Shown here piece by piece: positions 1-9,139 of a DNA stretch of 64,000 nt (position 1 is its first letter; every line of letters begins with the position of its first letter). The stretch lies in NCBI RefSeq assembly GCF_018283455.1, contig NZ_JAAMTH010000001.1, forward strand, positions 1,345,501 through 1,409,500, in the 5' to 3' direction. The notes under the pieces are model-generated. The model worked only from the letters and a program-made list of their open reading frames with translations, did not search any database and was not told where the DNA came from. Source of the DNA: Planococcus sp. MSAK28401 (lineage in GTDB: Bacteria; Bacillota; Bacilli; Bacillales_A; Planococcaceae). The translations under genes and the position numbers were made by a program.

Positions 1-2344
1 CATAGCGTTTGCCGTTGATGGTCGTGTACGATCCGCTGCTCAAGCTGTCATCGCCGTCTTTTGGCGTCATGATATCAGCGATGAATAAATCGGAACGGAC
101 TAAGCCGGCTTTTTGGCAAGCATCGTTCGGAGCGAATCCGGAGATGCCGCAGAATGAGCGGGAGACAACGCCTTCAGGTTCCTGGAATTTATCGCCGGAG
201 CCGATGGCGTCAGGTACCACGTCATACGTTGCATTCATCAAGTTAGCCCATAATTGATTAACACGGACTGATGGCTGCAAGTTCTGGTTTTTGAAATTAT
301 CCAGAGAGTATTTCTCTTTATCGTAGCCGAGCCATACGCCCATCGTGATGTTCGGGTTATAGCCAACGAGCCAAACGTCGCGTGTTTCTTGTGTAGTTCC
401 AGTTTTTCCGGCAAAGTCCGCATTGAACTTCAGCATGCCATTTGCACGGTTAGCTGTTCCGCGGTCTGTCTTGAAGACGTCGCGCAGCATATCGGTCAAT
501 ACATAAGAAGCTTGAGGCGTGAAAACATCTTTCGCTTCGGCTTTGTGTTCATAGATGACATTGCCGTCTGCGTCTTCGATTTTATCAATCATCGTCGTTT
601 CCATATGCTTGCCGCCATTGGCGAGGGAAGCGTACGCGTTGGCGACTTCTTCAACGGAGCCTTCGATGCCGCCTCCAAGTGCTGAGGAAACGACGCCATC
701 GCCTTCATCGACTCGTGAGAAGCCATTATCAATCAAGTATTGGATCGGCATGTCATCGCGCATTTGCGCAAACAAACGCAAAGCGGGAAGGTTCTGGGAT
801 TGCGCGAGCGCATCGCGCGCAGGCATGATGCCTTGTTCGCTTGTCGGAATAAAGTTTGTCGGTTCATAGCTATTGCCGTTATCGTTCATCGTAAATTTCA
901 CATCGACCACCGGACTGCCGGCGCCGATTAAGCCATTTTCCAGTGCTGGACCGTAGACAAGCAAGGGCTTGACCGTCGATCCGATCGAGCGGTAGGCCTG
1001 CGTTGCGTGATTCAAGTTCTCGATTTCATGGTCACGCCCGCCGACAAAGCTCAAAATCCGGCCCGTGTCGTTTTCCAAGGTGACACTGCCGACTTGAACA
1101 GGCAATTGGCGGGTTTGGGTTTCGCCGTCTTCATCGAGATAATCTTCCGATAGGGTCGTACCATATCCTTGATAGGCTTTCTGCGTTTCTTCTTGTGCTT
1201 CGTATAGTTCTTTATTGATGCTGGAATGGATGCGGTAGCCGTTCGACCGGACGGCGCGGTCCGCTAAAATCGCATATTCCTCATACAAGTTTTGGTCTTG
1301 ATCGAGATTTTCAGGGTCTACACCGTTTTGTTCAGCTAAGACATCCATAATAATGCGGGTGGCACGTTTCTCTAACTCTGCCGTTACAAAAGGATGGTCC
1401 TCGTATGAACGGGTTTCGCCTTCACGAAAATCTGCTACGATGTCGTACGTTAATGCTTCTTCATATTCAGCTTCTGTAATATAGCCTGTTTCAAGCATTC
1501 GGTAAAGGACCGTCTTCATCCGATTCAAGCCCGGTGCTAATCCTTCTTCTTCCTTTATTGCTCCAGTATTCGTATAAGGAGTATAACTAAACGGCGCTTT
1601 CGGGATCCCGGCAATGAATGCCGCTTGCGGCAAGTTCAATTCGCTGGCTGGAACATTGAAGATGCCTTTAGCCGCCGTCTCGATTCCTGCAATATTTGTG
1701 CCAGCTGAATTTCGGCCATATGGAATGATGTTCAAATAAGCTTCCATGATGTCTTCTTTGTTCATGAATTTCTCGAGACGCATGGCCAAAAGAATTTCTT
1801 TTGCTTTACGTTCGTAAGAGACTTCATTTGTCAAAATTTGGTTTTTGATTAATTGCTGTGTCAAAGTTGAGCCACCGGATTGGCTGTCTGAATTGGAAAC
1901 ATCCTGGAATAATCCACGCATGATTGCTTTTGGGACAATTCCTTCGTGTTCAAAGAAATACTCGTCTTCAGTGGCCAGTACTGCGTCTATGGCAGTATCG
2001 GAGACATCTTCCAAAGTCGTTTCTTCCCGGTCTAGGTCAGTCTGCAATTTGCCGAGATACGTATTGTCGGCAAAGTACAATTGAGAAGTTTCTTCATAGC
2101 TATAGATGTCCGACAGCATTTCATCTTCGGTCCGCAGCTGTTCTTCATCCACTAGGGAAGCGAAATAGCCAGCTCCGGCCGATGCAGCAAAGACGCCGCC
2201 TGCCACCAGTATAATAGCTAGAATGATTGCCAAATTCCAAATGACGCCCGTCGTGATTTTAAAACGCCTAAACCACTTATGGGACGTCCATCTATCGGTT
2301 GTTTCTTCTGCCTTCAATAACCATCTTCTAAACTTATCGCGCAC
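1..2344 (-). CDS. Class A penicillin-binding protein (PBP1A family), 3' end cut by window edge
   Basis: Bifunctional peptidoglycan glycosyltransferase/transpeptidase anchored in the cytoplasmic membrane. About 781 codons are visible and the reading frame is open to base 1, so the C-terminus is missing. A GTG start at 2344 follows a strong AGGAGG. One N-terminal transmembrane helix lies around residues 37-60. The glycosyltransferase motifs are present in order: EDEYFFEHEG near residue 125, GGSTLTQQLIKN near 155 and RKAKEI near 172. The penicillin-binding domain has the catalytic STVK near residue 453, SQN near 514 and KTGTT near 645, so both activities look intact. It is divergent from tyrS and shares its intergenic region. 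I see family-level identity only; which Bacillales paralogue it matches (PBP1A or PbpF-like) is not certain. Confidence 0.93.
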   Translation of the reverse strand, partial: MRDKFRRWLLKAEETTDRWTSHKWFRRFKITTGVIWNLAIILAIILVAGGVFAASAGAGYFASLVDEEQLRTEDEMLSDIYSYEETSQLYFADNTYLGKLQTDLDREETTLEDVSDTAIDAVLATEDEYFFEHEGIVPKAIMRGLFQDVSNSDSQSGGSTLTQQLIKNQILTNEVSYERKAKEILLAMRLEKFMNKEDIMEAYLNIIPYGRNSAGTNIAGIETAAKGIFNVPASELNLPQAAFIAGIPKAPFSYTPYTNTGAIKEEEGLAPGLNRMKTVLYRMLETGYITEAEYEEALTYDIVADFREGETRSYEDHPFVTAELEKRATRIIMDVLAEQNGVDPENLDQDQNLYEEYAILADRAVRSNGYRIHSSINKELYEAQEETQKAYQGYGTTLSEDYLDEDGETQTRQLPVQVGSVTLENDTGRILSFVGGRDHEIENLNHATQAYRSIGSTVKPLLVYGPALENGLIGAGSPVVDVKFTMNDNGNSYEPTNFIPTSEQGIMPARDALAQSQNLPALRLFAQMRDDMPIQYLIDNGFSRVDEGDGVVSSALGGGIEGSVEEVANAYASLANGGKHMETTMIDKIEDADGNVIYEHKAEAKDVFTPQASYVLTDMLRDVFKTDRGTANRANGMLKFNADFAGKTGTTQETRDVWLVGYNPNITMGVWLGYDKEKYSLDNFKNQNLQPSVRVNQLWANLMNATYDVVPDAIGSGDKFQEPEGVVSRSFCGISGFAPNDACQKAGLVRSDLFIADIMTPKDGDDSLSSGSYTTINGKRY

Positions 2345-2371
2345 GTTATCAACCTCCTAAAAATCTTTTTC

Positions 2372-2380
2372 ATTATAGCA
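2372..2380 (-). promoter_or_regulatory. Extended -10 promoter of the PBP gene
   Basis: Read on the minus strand the sequence is TGCTATAAT, a perfect extended -10 about 28 bases upstream of the GTG start. There is no clear -35. It lies back-to-back with the tyrS promoter. Confidence 0.55.
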
Positions 2381-2406
2381 TAATCCGATAATTGAAACGA
2401 AAGATA

Positions 2407-2434
2407 TTGACAATCTTTAGGATTGAAGTACACT
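2407..2434 (+). promoter_or_regulatory. Promoter of the tyrS T-box transcript
   Basis: TTGACA (2407-2412) and TACACT (2429-2434) with a 16-base spacer. Transcription would start near 2441, just before the T-box stem I. Confidence 0.6.
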
Positions 2435-2440
2435 ACATAA

Positions 2441-3976
<1,536 letters not shown>

Positions 3977-3981
3977 ATGCG

Positions 3982-4013
3982 AATGCCGTTTGCACATGCA
4001 AGCGGCGTTTTGT
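3982..4013 (+). terminator. Rho-independent terminator after tyrS
   Basis: Twelve-base-pair stem (core CCGTTTGC/GCAAGCGG) with an ACAT loop. The T-rich tail is short and interrupted. Confidence 0.7.
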
Positions 4014-4027
4014 ATTTATTGGTGAAT

Positions 4028-4052
4028 GTTTAACGTCCCTTCGACCGGGAAA
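4028..4052 (+). promoter_or_regulatory. Sigma-B-type promoter of the general stress gene
   Basis: GTTTAA (4028-4033) and GGGAAA (4047-4052) are separated by 13 bases, an exact match to the SigB consensus of Bacillus and Staphylococcus. It lies 56 bases upstream of the stress-protein start. Confidence 0.8.
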
Positions 4053-4107
4053 CACAATTACTAGAAACATGAACAGGATTCCAAACTGATAAGGGAGGAC
4101 GAAGGAC

Positions 4108-4656
4108 ATGTCACGAGTTGTTGGATCGTACGGTACGGAGATGGAAGCAGTGGAGGTCATAGAAGATCTTCAGCGACAGGGCTACCGGGATGAAGATATT
4201 TCGGTTCTCAGTAAAGATAAGGGAGACGTGGATCGTGTTACGGAAGAAACTGGTACGCAAGCCGGTGAAGGAGCAGCTGCGGGTGCTGCTACAGGAGGTG
4301 CACTAGGCGGTCTCGGCGGCGTCTTGGCAGGCCTCGGTGCGCTGGCGATTCCTGGCATCGGGCCAATTGTGGCAGCGGGCCCAATCGCAGCTGGACTTAC
4401 AGGCGCTGCAGCGGGCGCAGGCGTCGGCGGCATAGCCGGTGCTTTAATCGGACTCGGTGTGCCAGAAGACGAAGCGGAAACATATGAAGCTGAGTTTAAG
4501 GAAGGGCGGATCCTTGTCTTGGTAGAAGATGAGGAAGCGAAGCAACCTGACAGCAACGATGTAGATAGGTTCACTGATCGGGAAGATCCGTTGATCGGAA
4601 CGGAACGGACCACGAACATCCGCGGAGATGCTGGAACGCGACGCGGCCGGCTTTAA
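4108..4656 (+). CDS. General stress protein with YflT-like domain and glycine-rich segment
   Basis: A 182-residue protein. Residues 1-45 (MSRVVGSYGTEMEAVEVIEDL...) resemble the heat-induced stress protein YflT / general stress protein 17M domain. Residues 50-125 are an alanine/glycine-rich stretch with glycine-zipper-like GxxxG repeats that could insert into or associate with membranes. An acidic region of about residues 128-150 and a charged tail follow. The start has GGGAGG nine bases upstream. A consensus SigB promoter upstream supports a general stress role; the molecular activity is unknown. It is monocistronic, ended by a strong bidirectional terminator. Confidence 0.85.
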   Translation: MSRVVGSYGTEMEAVEVIEDLQRQGYRDEDISVLSKDKGDVDRVTEETGTQAGEGAAAGAATGGALGGLGGVLAGLGALAIPGIGPIVAAGPIAAGLTGAAAGAGVGGIAGALIGLGVPEDEAETYEAEFKEGRILVLVEDEEAKQPDSNDVDRFTDREDPLIGTERTTNIRGDAGTRRGRL

Positions 4657-4672
4657 TTTCCAATAGACTAGC

Positions 4673-4711
4673 AAACCCCACGGCGCTTTAAAAGTGCCGT
4701 GGGGTTTTTTT
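4673..4711. terminator. Bidirectional terminator between stress gene and cobalamin-binding-like gene
   Basis: Stem AACCCCACGGCGCT with its complement, flanked by AAA and TTTTTTT. It serves the two converging genes. Confidence 0.9.
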
Positions 4712-5522
4712 AGATATGCGATTGCTTTTCCTTAATGAAGGAAGGAAGCGGGAAATCCTCAAAGGCTTGTGGGTGGACCAGCTTACCTAGTTTGATGGCT
4801 CCTTCTAGCAAGCGAGGAGAAGGCCGGCAGAACAGAGCTTCTTCCATGACGTGGATCTGTTCAATGCCTTTCATCGACTGCCAGTCCGGACGTTTCAATA
4901 CAAGTTCCGGTTTCACTTTTGAGGTCATGATGCCGACCCATGCCAAAAGGATATAATCTGGCTCGCGTTCTCTCACGGCTTCCCAATCGGTTTGGATGTT
5001 GGCGGTTTTTTCATCTTCGAAACAATTGCGCGCGCCGACTAGCCGGCTGATTTCGCTGAGCCAATTGACGCCTCCTGGAGTGAACACCGGCTTCGGCCAC
5101 CATTCCCAGTACAAGGATGGAGAAGAGGCAGCCGTTTCTCCGCGTTTCTTCAGTTCGGCAATGGTTGCATCATATTCCACAAGAACCGTCGAGCTGTCGA
5201 AATGGATCGCTTCGGCCACCGTCTCCAGGTCGTGGCGGATGTCTGCGAGCGATTGCGGGTCCAGGATGAGGTGTGGAATCTTGCGTTTTTTTAGCTCTTC
5301 GATATTTTTCTCCATGCCGGGTACGCTGAGCGATGCCAGCACAAGGTCCGGAGTGAGTGCTTCGACTTCATCCATGCGAATGGATAGGTCCGGTCCGAGA
5401 CGCGGAAGCTTTTCGATGCTCTTCGGCCAGTCGGAATAATCATCGACGCCGACCAGCAAATGATCGGCATTCAAAAAAGCGAGCAATTCGGTGTTGCTTG
5501 GGCAAATGGATACGATTCGCAT
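4710..5522 (-). CDS. Cobalamin-binding-like periplasmic-binding-fold protein without signal peptide
   Basis: A 270-residue protein with the class III substrate-binding fold of BtuF-type proteins. It opens with MRIVSICPSNTELLAFL, continues with the characteristic GVDDYSDWP segment near residue 26, and has TPDLVLAS near residue 57 and a WEWWPKP stretch near residue 139. There is no signal peptide or lipobox, and no permease or ATPase gene nearby, so it may act in the cytoplasm rather than as an ABC-transporter receptor. Such solitary proteins are annotated as cobalamin-binding in many Bacillales; the ligand is not established here. Start chosen at 5522, with GGAGGCG upstream on the minus strand. 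Confidence 0.8.
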   Translation of the reverse strand: MRIVSICPSNTELLAFLNADHLLVGVDDYSDWPKSIEKLPRLGPDLSIRMDEVEALTPDLVLASLSVPGMEKNIEELKKRKIPHLILDPQSLADIRHDLETVAEAIHFDSSTVLVEYDATIAELKKRGETAASSPSLYWEWWPKPVFTPGGVNWLSEISRLVGARNCFEDEKTANIQTDWEAVREREPDYILLAWVGIMTSKVKPELVLKRPDWQSMKGIEQIHVMEEALFCRPSPRLLEGAIKLGKLVHPQAFEDFPLPSFIKEKQSHI

Positions 5523-5641
5523 AAAGACGCCTCCTTTATGGATTCAGTTTAGCACAGCTCGAGAAAGGAATCGACGAAACCAGGGAGCCTGGCATCTTTA
5601 AAACTAAAGGCTGACAAGATGCTTGCGAAATAAACGCCATA

Positions 5642-5675
5642 GAAAAAACCCTCCAGGTACGCCTGGAGGGTTTTC
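5642..5675 (-). terminator. Terminator of rpsD
   Basis: On the minus strand, stem CCCTCCAGGC/GCCTGGAGGG type hairpin followed by TTTTTT. Confidence 0.9.
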
Positions 5676-5684
5676 ATCAATCGA

Positions 5685-6287
5685 TTAACGTGAGTAGAAC
5701 TCAACGATCAATTGTTCGTTGATTTCAGCAGACAATTCGCTGCGCTCTGGGAGACGAACGAATGTGCCTTCTTTTTTGTCAGCGTCGATTGAAACGTATT
5801 CTGGAACGAAGCTGTTTACTTCGATCGCTTCGTTAACAACATCAAGGTTGTTAGACTTTTCGCGGAAAGCGATTGCTTGTCCTGGTTTCACGCTGTAAGA
5901 CGGGATGTCTACGCGTTTGCCATCAACAAGGATGTGGCCGTGGTTTACCAATTGGCGAGCTTGGCGGCGAGTGCGCGCAAGGCCGAGGCGGTAAACAACG
6001 TTGTCAAGGCGTGTTTCAAGCAAGATCATGAAGTTCTCGCCGTGTTTGCCTTCCATTTTACCAGCTTTGTTGAACAAAGTTTTGAACTGGCGTTCGTTAA
6101 CTCCGTACATGAAGCGTAGTTTTTGTTTTTCTTGCAATTGCAAACCGTATTCAGAAACTTTACGGCGTTGGTTAGCACCGTGTTGACCTGGTGCGTAAGG
6201 GCGTTTTTCGAGTTCTTTACCTGTGCCGCTCAAAGAAATTCCAAGGCGACGTGACAGTTTCCATGCTGGACCTGTATAACGAGACAT
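5685..6287 (-). CDS. rpsD: 30S ribosomal protein S4
   Basis: Primary 16S rRNA-binding protein that nucleates small-subunit assembly. It has 200 residues, the normal length for Bacillales. The N-terminus [16 protein letters not shown] and the central S4 domain (about residues 90-155, with [19 protein letters not shown]) are diagnostic. This single-zinc-free form lacks the four cysteines found in other S4 proteins. The start has GAGGAGG upstream. It stands alone rather than in an S10/alpha operon, as in Bacillus, and carries a structured 5' leader likely used for autogenous control. Confidence 0.98.
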   Translation of the reverse strand: MSRYTGPAWKLSRRLGISLSGTGKELEKRPYAPGQHGANQRRKVSEYGLQLQEKQKLRFMYGVNERQFKTLFNKAGKMEGKHGENFMILLETRLDNVVYRLGLARTRRQARQLVNHGHILVDGKRVDIPSYSVKPGQAIAFREKSNNLDVVNEAIEVNSFVPEYVSIDADKKEGTFVRLPERSELSAEINEQLIVEFYSR

Positions 6288-6465
6288 AATGAGTCTCCTC
6301 CTCTAATTTGGTTTTTAGAGTAAAATAAAAACCAGATGTATTCATGCTGTAAGCCATTTTGTTTTCATGTACCTTCGCTCAGCAGCCAAGAGTTACGCGA
6401 TACACCTCCGCAGAGGAACAAAATGGGCAAACCCGCACATACAACTGCTGCGATTATTTTACACA
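6288..6465 (-). promoter_or_regulatory. Putative S4-autoregulated rpsD leader RNA
   Basis: About 178 transcribed bases precede rpsD. On the minus strand CCATTTTGTT (6426-6417) can pair with AACAAAATGG (6363-6354), closing a domain that includes further small stems. In Bacillus subtilis rpsD is autogenously repressed through such a leader; equivalence here is inferred from position, length and structure. Confidence 0.65.
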
Positions 6466-6471
6466 AAAGCT

Positions 6472-6501
6472 AGTATAACCGAAAGTGACTGTGGCAGTCA
6501 A
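6472..6501 (-). promoter_or_regulatory. rpsD promoter
   Basis: Minus-strand TTGACT (6501-6496) and TATACT (6477-6472) with an 18-base spacer. Predicted start near 6465. Confidence 0.75.
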
Positions 6502-6577
6502 TGGATAATGGGCAACAAGCGTAAAAATGAAGCTTTCTTTTTTTATCTCCTCAGAGTAAAATGAAGATAGTTGTAAA

Positions 6578-6591
6578 TGTAAGCGCTTTCT
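6578..6591 (+). promoter_or_regulatory. Catabolite-responsive element (cre) before the methionine gamma-lyase gene
   Basis: TGTAAGCGCTTTCT matches the CcpA operator consensus TGWAANCGNTNWCA at every fixed position except the last. It sits between a possible -10 (TAAAAT, 6557-6562) and the start codon, a position expected to give repression when preferred carbon sources are present. Confidence 0.65.
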
Positions 6592-6615
6592 ATTTTAGTG
6601 AGGGGTGTATGAATA

Positions 6616-7821
6616 ATGAAACGAAAGAACAAGTTTGAAACGGCCGTGATCCATGAGGGCTATGACAGTTCTGTGCATCATGACAGTTTGGCTACGCCGC
6701 TTTATCAGACGTCTACGTATTCGTTCGCGAATGCAGAACAAGGAGAAGCCCGTTTTGCTGGGGAACAAAGCGGAAATATCTATTCGCGTCTTGGAAATCC
6801 GACGGTGCGCGTGTTGGAACAGCGCATGGCGGAGATCGAAGGCGGGGGAGGCGCGCTGGCATTTGGTTCGGGGATGGCTGCAGTCAGTGCTATTCTGGTT
6901 CATTTAACGAAAGCAGGCGACCATGTGCTATGCTCACGCGGAATTTATGGCTGCACGTTCGGCTTATTGGAAATCATGGAAGAAAAGTACGGCATTACGC
7001 ATTCACTCATTGCAATGACGACGCAACAACAAATCGAACAGGCGATCCGTCCGGAGACAAAAGTCATCTACGTCGAAACGCCGATCAACCCGACCATGGA
7101 ATTGGTCAATCTGCGCGCGGTTGAGGCGGCCGCAAGAAAACATGGCTTACGGGTGGTGGTCGACAATACGTTCAGCTCGCCGTATCTGCAGAATCCGCTC
7201 GAGTTCGGCGCTGATTTCGTGCTTCATAGCGCGACCAAGTATTTGAATGGCCATGGCGATGTCGTCGGCGGGGTACTCGTCGGGGCAGATGCGGAGGAAA
7301 TGCAAACGATCCGCATGACTGTGCAAAAAGATTTCGGGGGCATCATGTCACCGTTCGATGCCTGGCTGTTGATCCGCGGATTGAAAACTTTGCACGTGCG
7401 GATGGACCGCCATATCGACAATGCGGAAAAGATCGTCGCGTTTCTACATGGCGAACAGGCGGTCAAGCGCATTTTGTATCCATTTGATGCCAGTCACCCG
7501 CAAGTGTCGATTGCCAAAGGCCAGATGCGCCGCGGCGGCGGATTGATTTCATTTGAGCTAGAAGGCGGAAAAAAACAGGCGCAGGAATTTTTGAATGCCT
7601 TGTCACTCATCAAGATTGCCGTAAGCCTGGGAGATGCCGAAACCTTGATCCAGCATCCGGCAACGATGACCCATGCGGTCGTCCCTCCGGAAGAGCGGGA
7701 ACGGATGGGCATCCGAGATTCACTGGTGCGCTTGTCGGTCGGGCTTGAGAACGTCGAGGATTTAATGGCCGACCTTGAGCAGGCTTTCGCTCAAATCAAA
7801 TCCAATTTGCAGGAAATCTAA
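6616..7821 (+). CDS. Methionine gamma-lyase (Cys/Met metabolism PLP enzyme)
   Basis: Cytoplasmic PLP enzyme of 401 residues. It is predicted to cleave L-methionine to methanethiol, 2-oxobutyrate and ammonia. PLP lysine is K208 in SATKYLNGHGD, and the phosphate-binding SRLGNPT is near residue 57. The YGCT motif places a cysteine at residue 113, equivalent to the cysteine (Cys116 of Pseudomonas) that marks methionine gamma-lyases. This favours MGL over cystathionine gamma-synthase or beta/gamma-lyase, but those remain possible. Start 6616 has AGGGGTG eight bases upstream. A cre site suggests carbon catabolite control. Its original terminator has been split by an IS element just after the stop. 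Confidence 0.88.
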   Translation: MKRKNKFETAVIHEGYDSSVHHDSLATPLYQTSTYSFANAEQGEARFAGEQSGNIYSRLGNPTVRVLEQRMAEIEGGGGALAFGSGMAAVSAILVHLTKAGDHVLCSRGIYGCTFGLLEIMEEKYGITHSLIAMTTQQQIEQAIRPETKVIYVETPINPTMELVNLRAVEAAARKHGLRVVVDNTFSSPYLQNPLEFGADFVLHSATKYLNGHGDVVGGVLVGADAEEMQTIRMTVQKDFGGIMSPFDAWLLIRGLKTLHVRMDRHIDNAEKIVAFLHGEQAVKRILYPFDASHPQVSIAKGQMRRGGGLISFELEGGKKQAQEFLNALSLIKIAVSLGDAETLIQHPATMTHAVVPPEERERMGIRDSLVRLSVGLENVEDLMADLEQAFAQIKSNLQEI

Positions 7822-7877
7822 AAAAGATCCCGGCAGACTTTGAACTGACCCGGTAATTTGAGACATTAGAAAAAGCA

Positions 7878-8729
7878 CTAGGCTGCCATTGTCCGATACT
7901 CAATCGGGGAATGGCAGTTTAATTTTTGGAACGGTCGGATGTAGTTGTAATAATACATGTAATCTTCTGTTTTTTGTTGTACAATGGCATTGGTTAGGTG
8001 CACCCTTTCTAGGGTGTAGAATTCTTCCGACTTTAGCGAGGAGTGGAAGGATTCGATGACGGCGTTATCAAAGCAGTTTCCTTTGCGGGACATGCTGGTG
8101 ATAATGCCGTTTTCTTTTGTCGCCAGTTGGAATGCACGCGATGTGTACTGAGCCCCTTGGTCACTGTGCAGAATGATTCCGGCGGTGTTCCGTTTCCGGC
8201 AAGCAATCTCCAGGGTATCCAACACGAGCTGGGCATTCTGAGTGTCACTGACTTTGTAAGCAATCACTTCGTTGTTATACAAGTCCAGAATGGTCGACAA
8301 ATAAAGCATGCTTTCCCCGAAGGGAAGATACGTAATATCCGTCACCCATTTTTGATTGGGGGCGTCCGCTTTGAAATTCTGTTCCAACAGGTTTGGCACC
8401 ACCAAGTGCGTCTCACCGGTCATCTTCTTCGCTCGCTTGGGTTTCACCCGGCACTGGCTGTTGTATTTCTGCATGATGCGCTGCACCGTCTTCCGATTGA
8501 CAAGGATGCCGGCATTTTTTAACAACCCTTTCACCGTCCGGTGACCTGCCCGAAATTTCAGCTGTTCACAGATTGCGATAATCTCTTTCTCCAATTCCGT
8601 TTTGCCGAATTTTTTCTGGCGCCACCGGTAATAAGTAGGGCGAGGGACGCCCATGCATTTACAGATCATCGTGATGGAATATTTCTCTTTGAACAATTCC
8701 ACCAGTTTTAGGAAGAGGGGCGGTTCCAC
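7878..8729 (-). CDS. IS3-family transposase OrfB (DDE integrase)
   Basis: A 283-residue catalytic part of the transposase. An HTH_21-like N-terminal segment (about residues 40-95) is followed by an rve integrase core. The DDE triad is visible: D in VTDITYLP (near residue 130), D in LHSDQGAQY (near 194) and E in NAVIESFHSSLKSE (near 230). The frame begins at a GTG at 8729 and overlaps orfA by 22 bases in the -1 frame. It is therefore probably made mainly as an OrfAB fusion by frameshifting near the A-AGG-GGG run just before the overlap. No internal stops are seen. Confidence 0.93.
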   Translation of the reverse strand: MEPPLFLKLVELFKEKYSITMICKCMGVPRPTYYRWRQKKFGKTELEKEIIAICEQLKFRAGHRTVKGLLKNAGILVNRKTVQRIMQKYNSQCRVKPKRAKKMTGETHLVVPNLLEQNFKADAPNQKWVTDITYLPFGESMLYLSTILDLYNNEVIAYKVSDTQNAQLVLDTLEIACRKRNTAGIILHSDQGAQYTSRAFQLATKENGIITSMSRKGNCFDNAVIESFHSSLKSEEFYTLERVHLTNAIVQQKTEDYMYYYNYIRPFQKLNCHSPIEYRTMAA

Positions 8730-9028
8730 CCCCTTTCCAGTTCCCGGTACTTTCCCATCAGTTCTTCTTTGATTTCGTAATACAGCACCTTTTTCCTTAG
8801 CTCTTCCACCTCACTCAACTTCTTCTCATAAGCGTATTGTTTCCCCACACCTTGTGCGAGCCGATGGAGCTCGTCTTTCTGGTACCACTGCATCCACCTC
8901 TTAATTTGCGTCACACTTTTAATTTGGTGAATCTCCATGATCTCGGCGTTGGTGTAGTCCCCACTCAATTTCATCTCGATGACCTCTAGTTTGATTTCCT
9001 CCGGATAGAATCGCTTTTTTGAACCCAT
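8708..9028 (-). CDS. IS3-family OrfA (helix-turn-helix DNA-binding protein)
   Basis: A 106-residue protein with an N-terminal helix-turn-helix (MGSKKRFYPEEIKLEVIEMKL..., about residues 8-55) and a C-terminal leucine-zipper-like coiled coil (KLSEVEELRKKVLYYEIKEEL), as in IS3/IS150 OrfA proteins. It binds the IS ends and supplies the N-terminal half of the OrfAB transposase. I place the start at 9028, where GGAGG stands about ten bases upstream; the frame is open to 9097 but that extension overlaps the inverted repeat. Confidence 0.88.
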   Translation of the reverse strand: MGSKKRFYPEEIKLEVIEMKLSGDYTNAEIMEIHQIKSVTQIKRWMQWYQKDELHRLAQGVGKQYAYEKKLSEVEELRKKVLYYEIKEELMGKYRELERGWNRPSS

Positions 9029-9139
9029 ACAGAAAAACACCTCCAGTTTGTCGTTGTTACTACATACGACTTTGGGGGTGCTTTTTCCTTGTCTCATTTT
9101 ATTGGGTCACTCTACTTCCTGCCGGGATCTTTCGTATGT

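Larger units (their letters stand above)
7841..9114 (-). mobile_element. IS3-family insertion sequence, complete, 1274 bp
   Basis: Imperfect terminal inverted repeats: left TGAACTGACCCGGTAATTTG (7841-7860), right (reverse complement from 9114) TAGAGTGACCCAATAAAATG, both continuing with AGACA. Flanked by a 3-bp direct repeat CTT (7838-7840 and 9115-9117). It contains the two overlapping minus-strand frames orfA and orfB typical of IS3. Both frames are intact, so it may be active and recent. Confidence 0.92.
7823..9132. terminator. Terminator hairpin split by IS insertion
   Basis: The left arm AAAGATCCCGGCAG (7823-7836) and right arm CTGCCGGGATCTTT (9119-9132) are perfect 14-base reverse complements lying outside the two ends of the IS. 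Removing the element and one 3-bp duplication restores a hairpin with a loop of about five bases between the lyase gene and the converging GAF gene. It was probably a bidirectional terminator. Confidence 0.85.

Noticed and set aside
4182-4674. Minus-strand open frames rich in alanine and proline opposite the stress-protein gene
   Set aside because: Low-complexity mirror of the glycine/alanine-rich coding sequence; no ribosome site or family similarity.
9029-9097. Longer start for the IS orfA
   Set aside because: The extension overlaps the terminal inverted repeat and lacks a ribosome site, whereas 9028 has GGAGG upstream.
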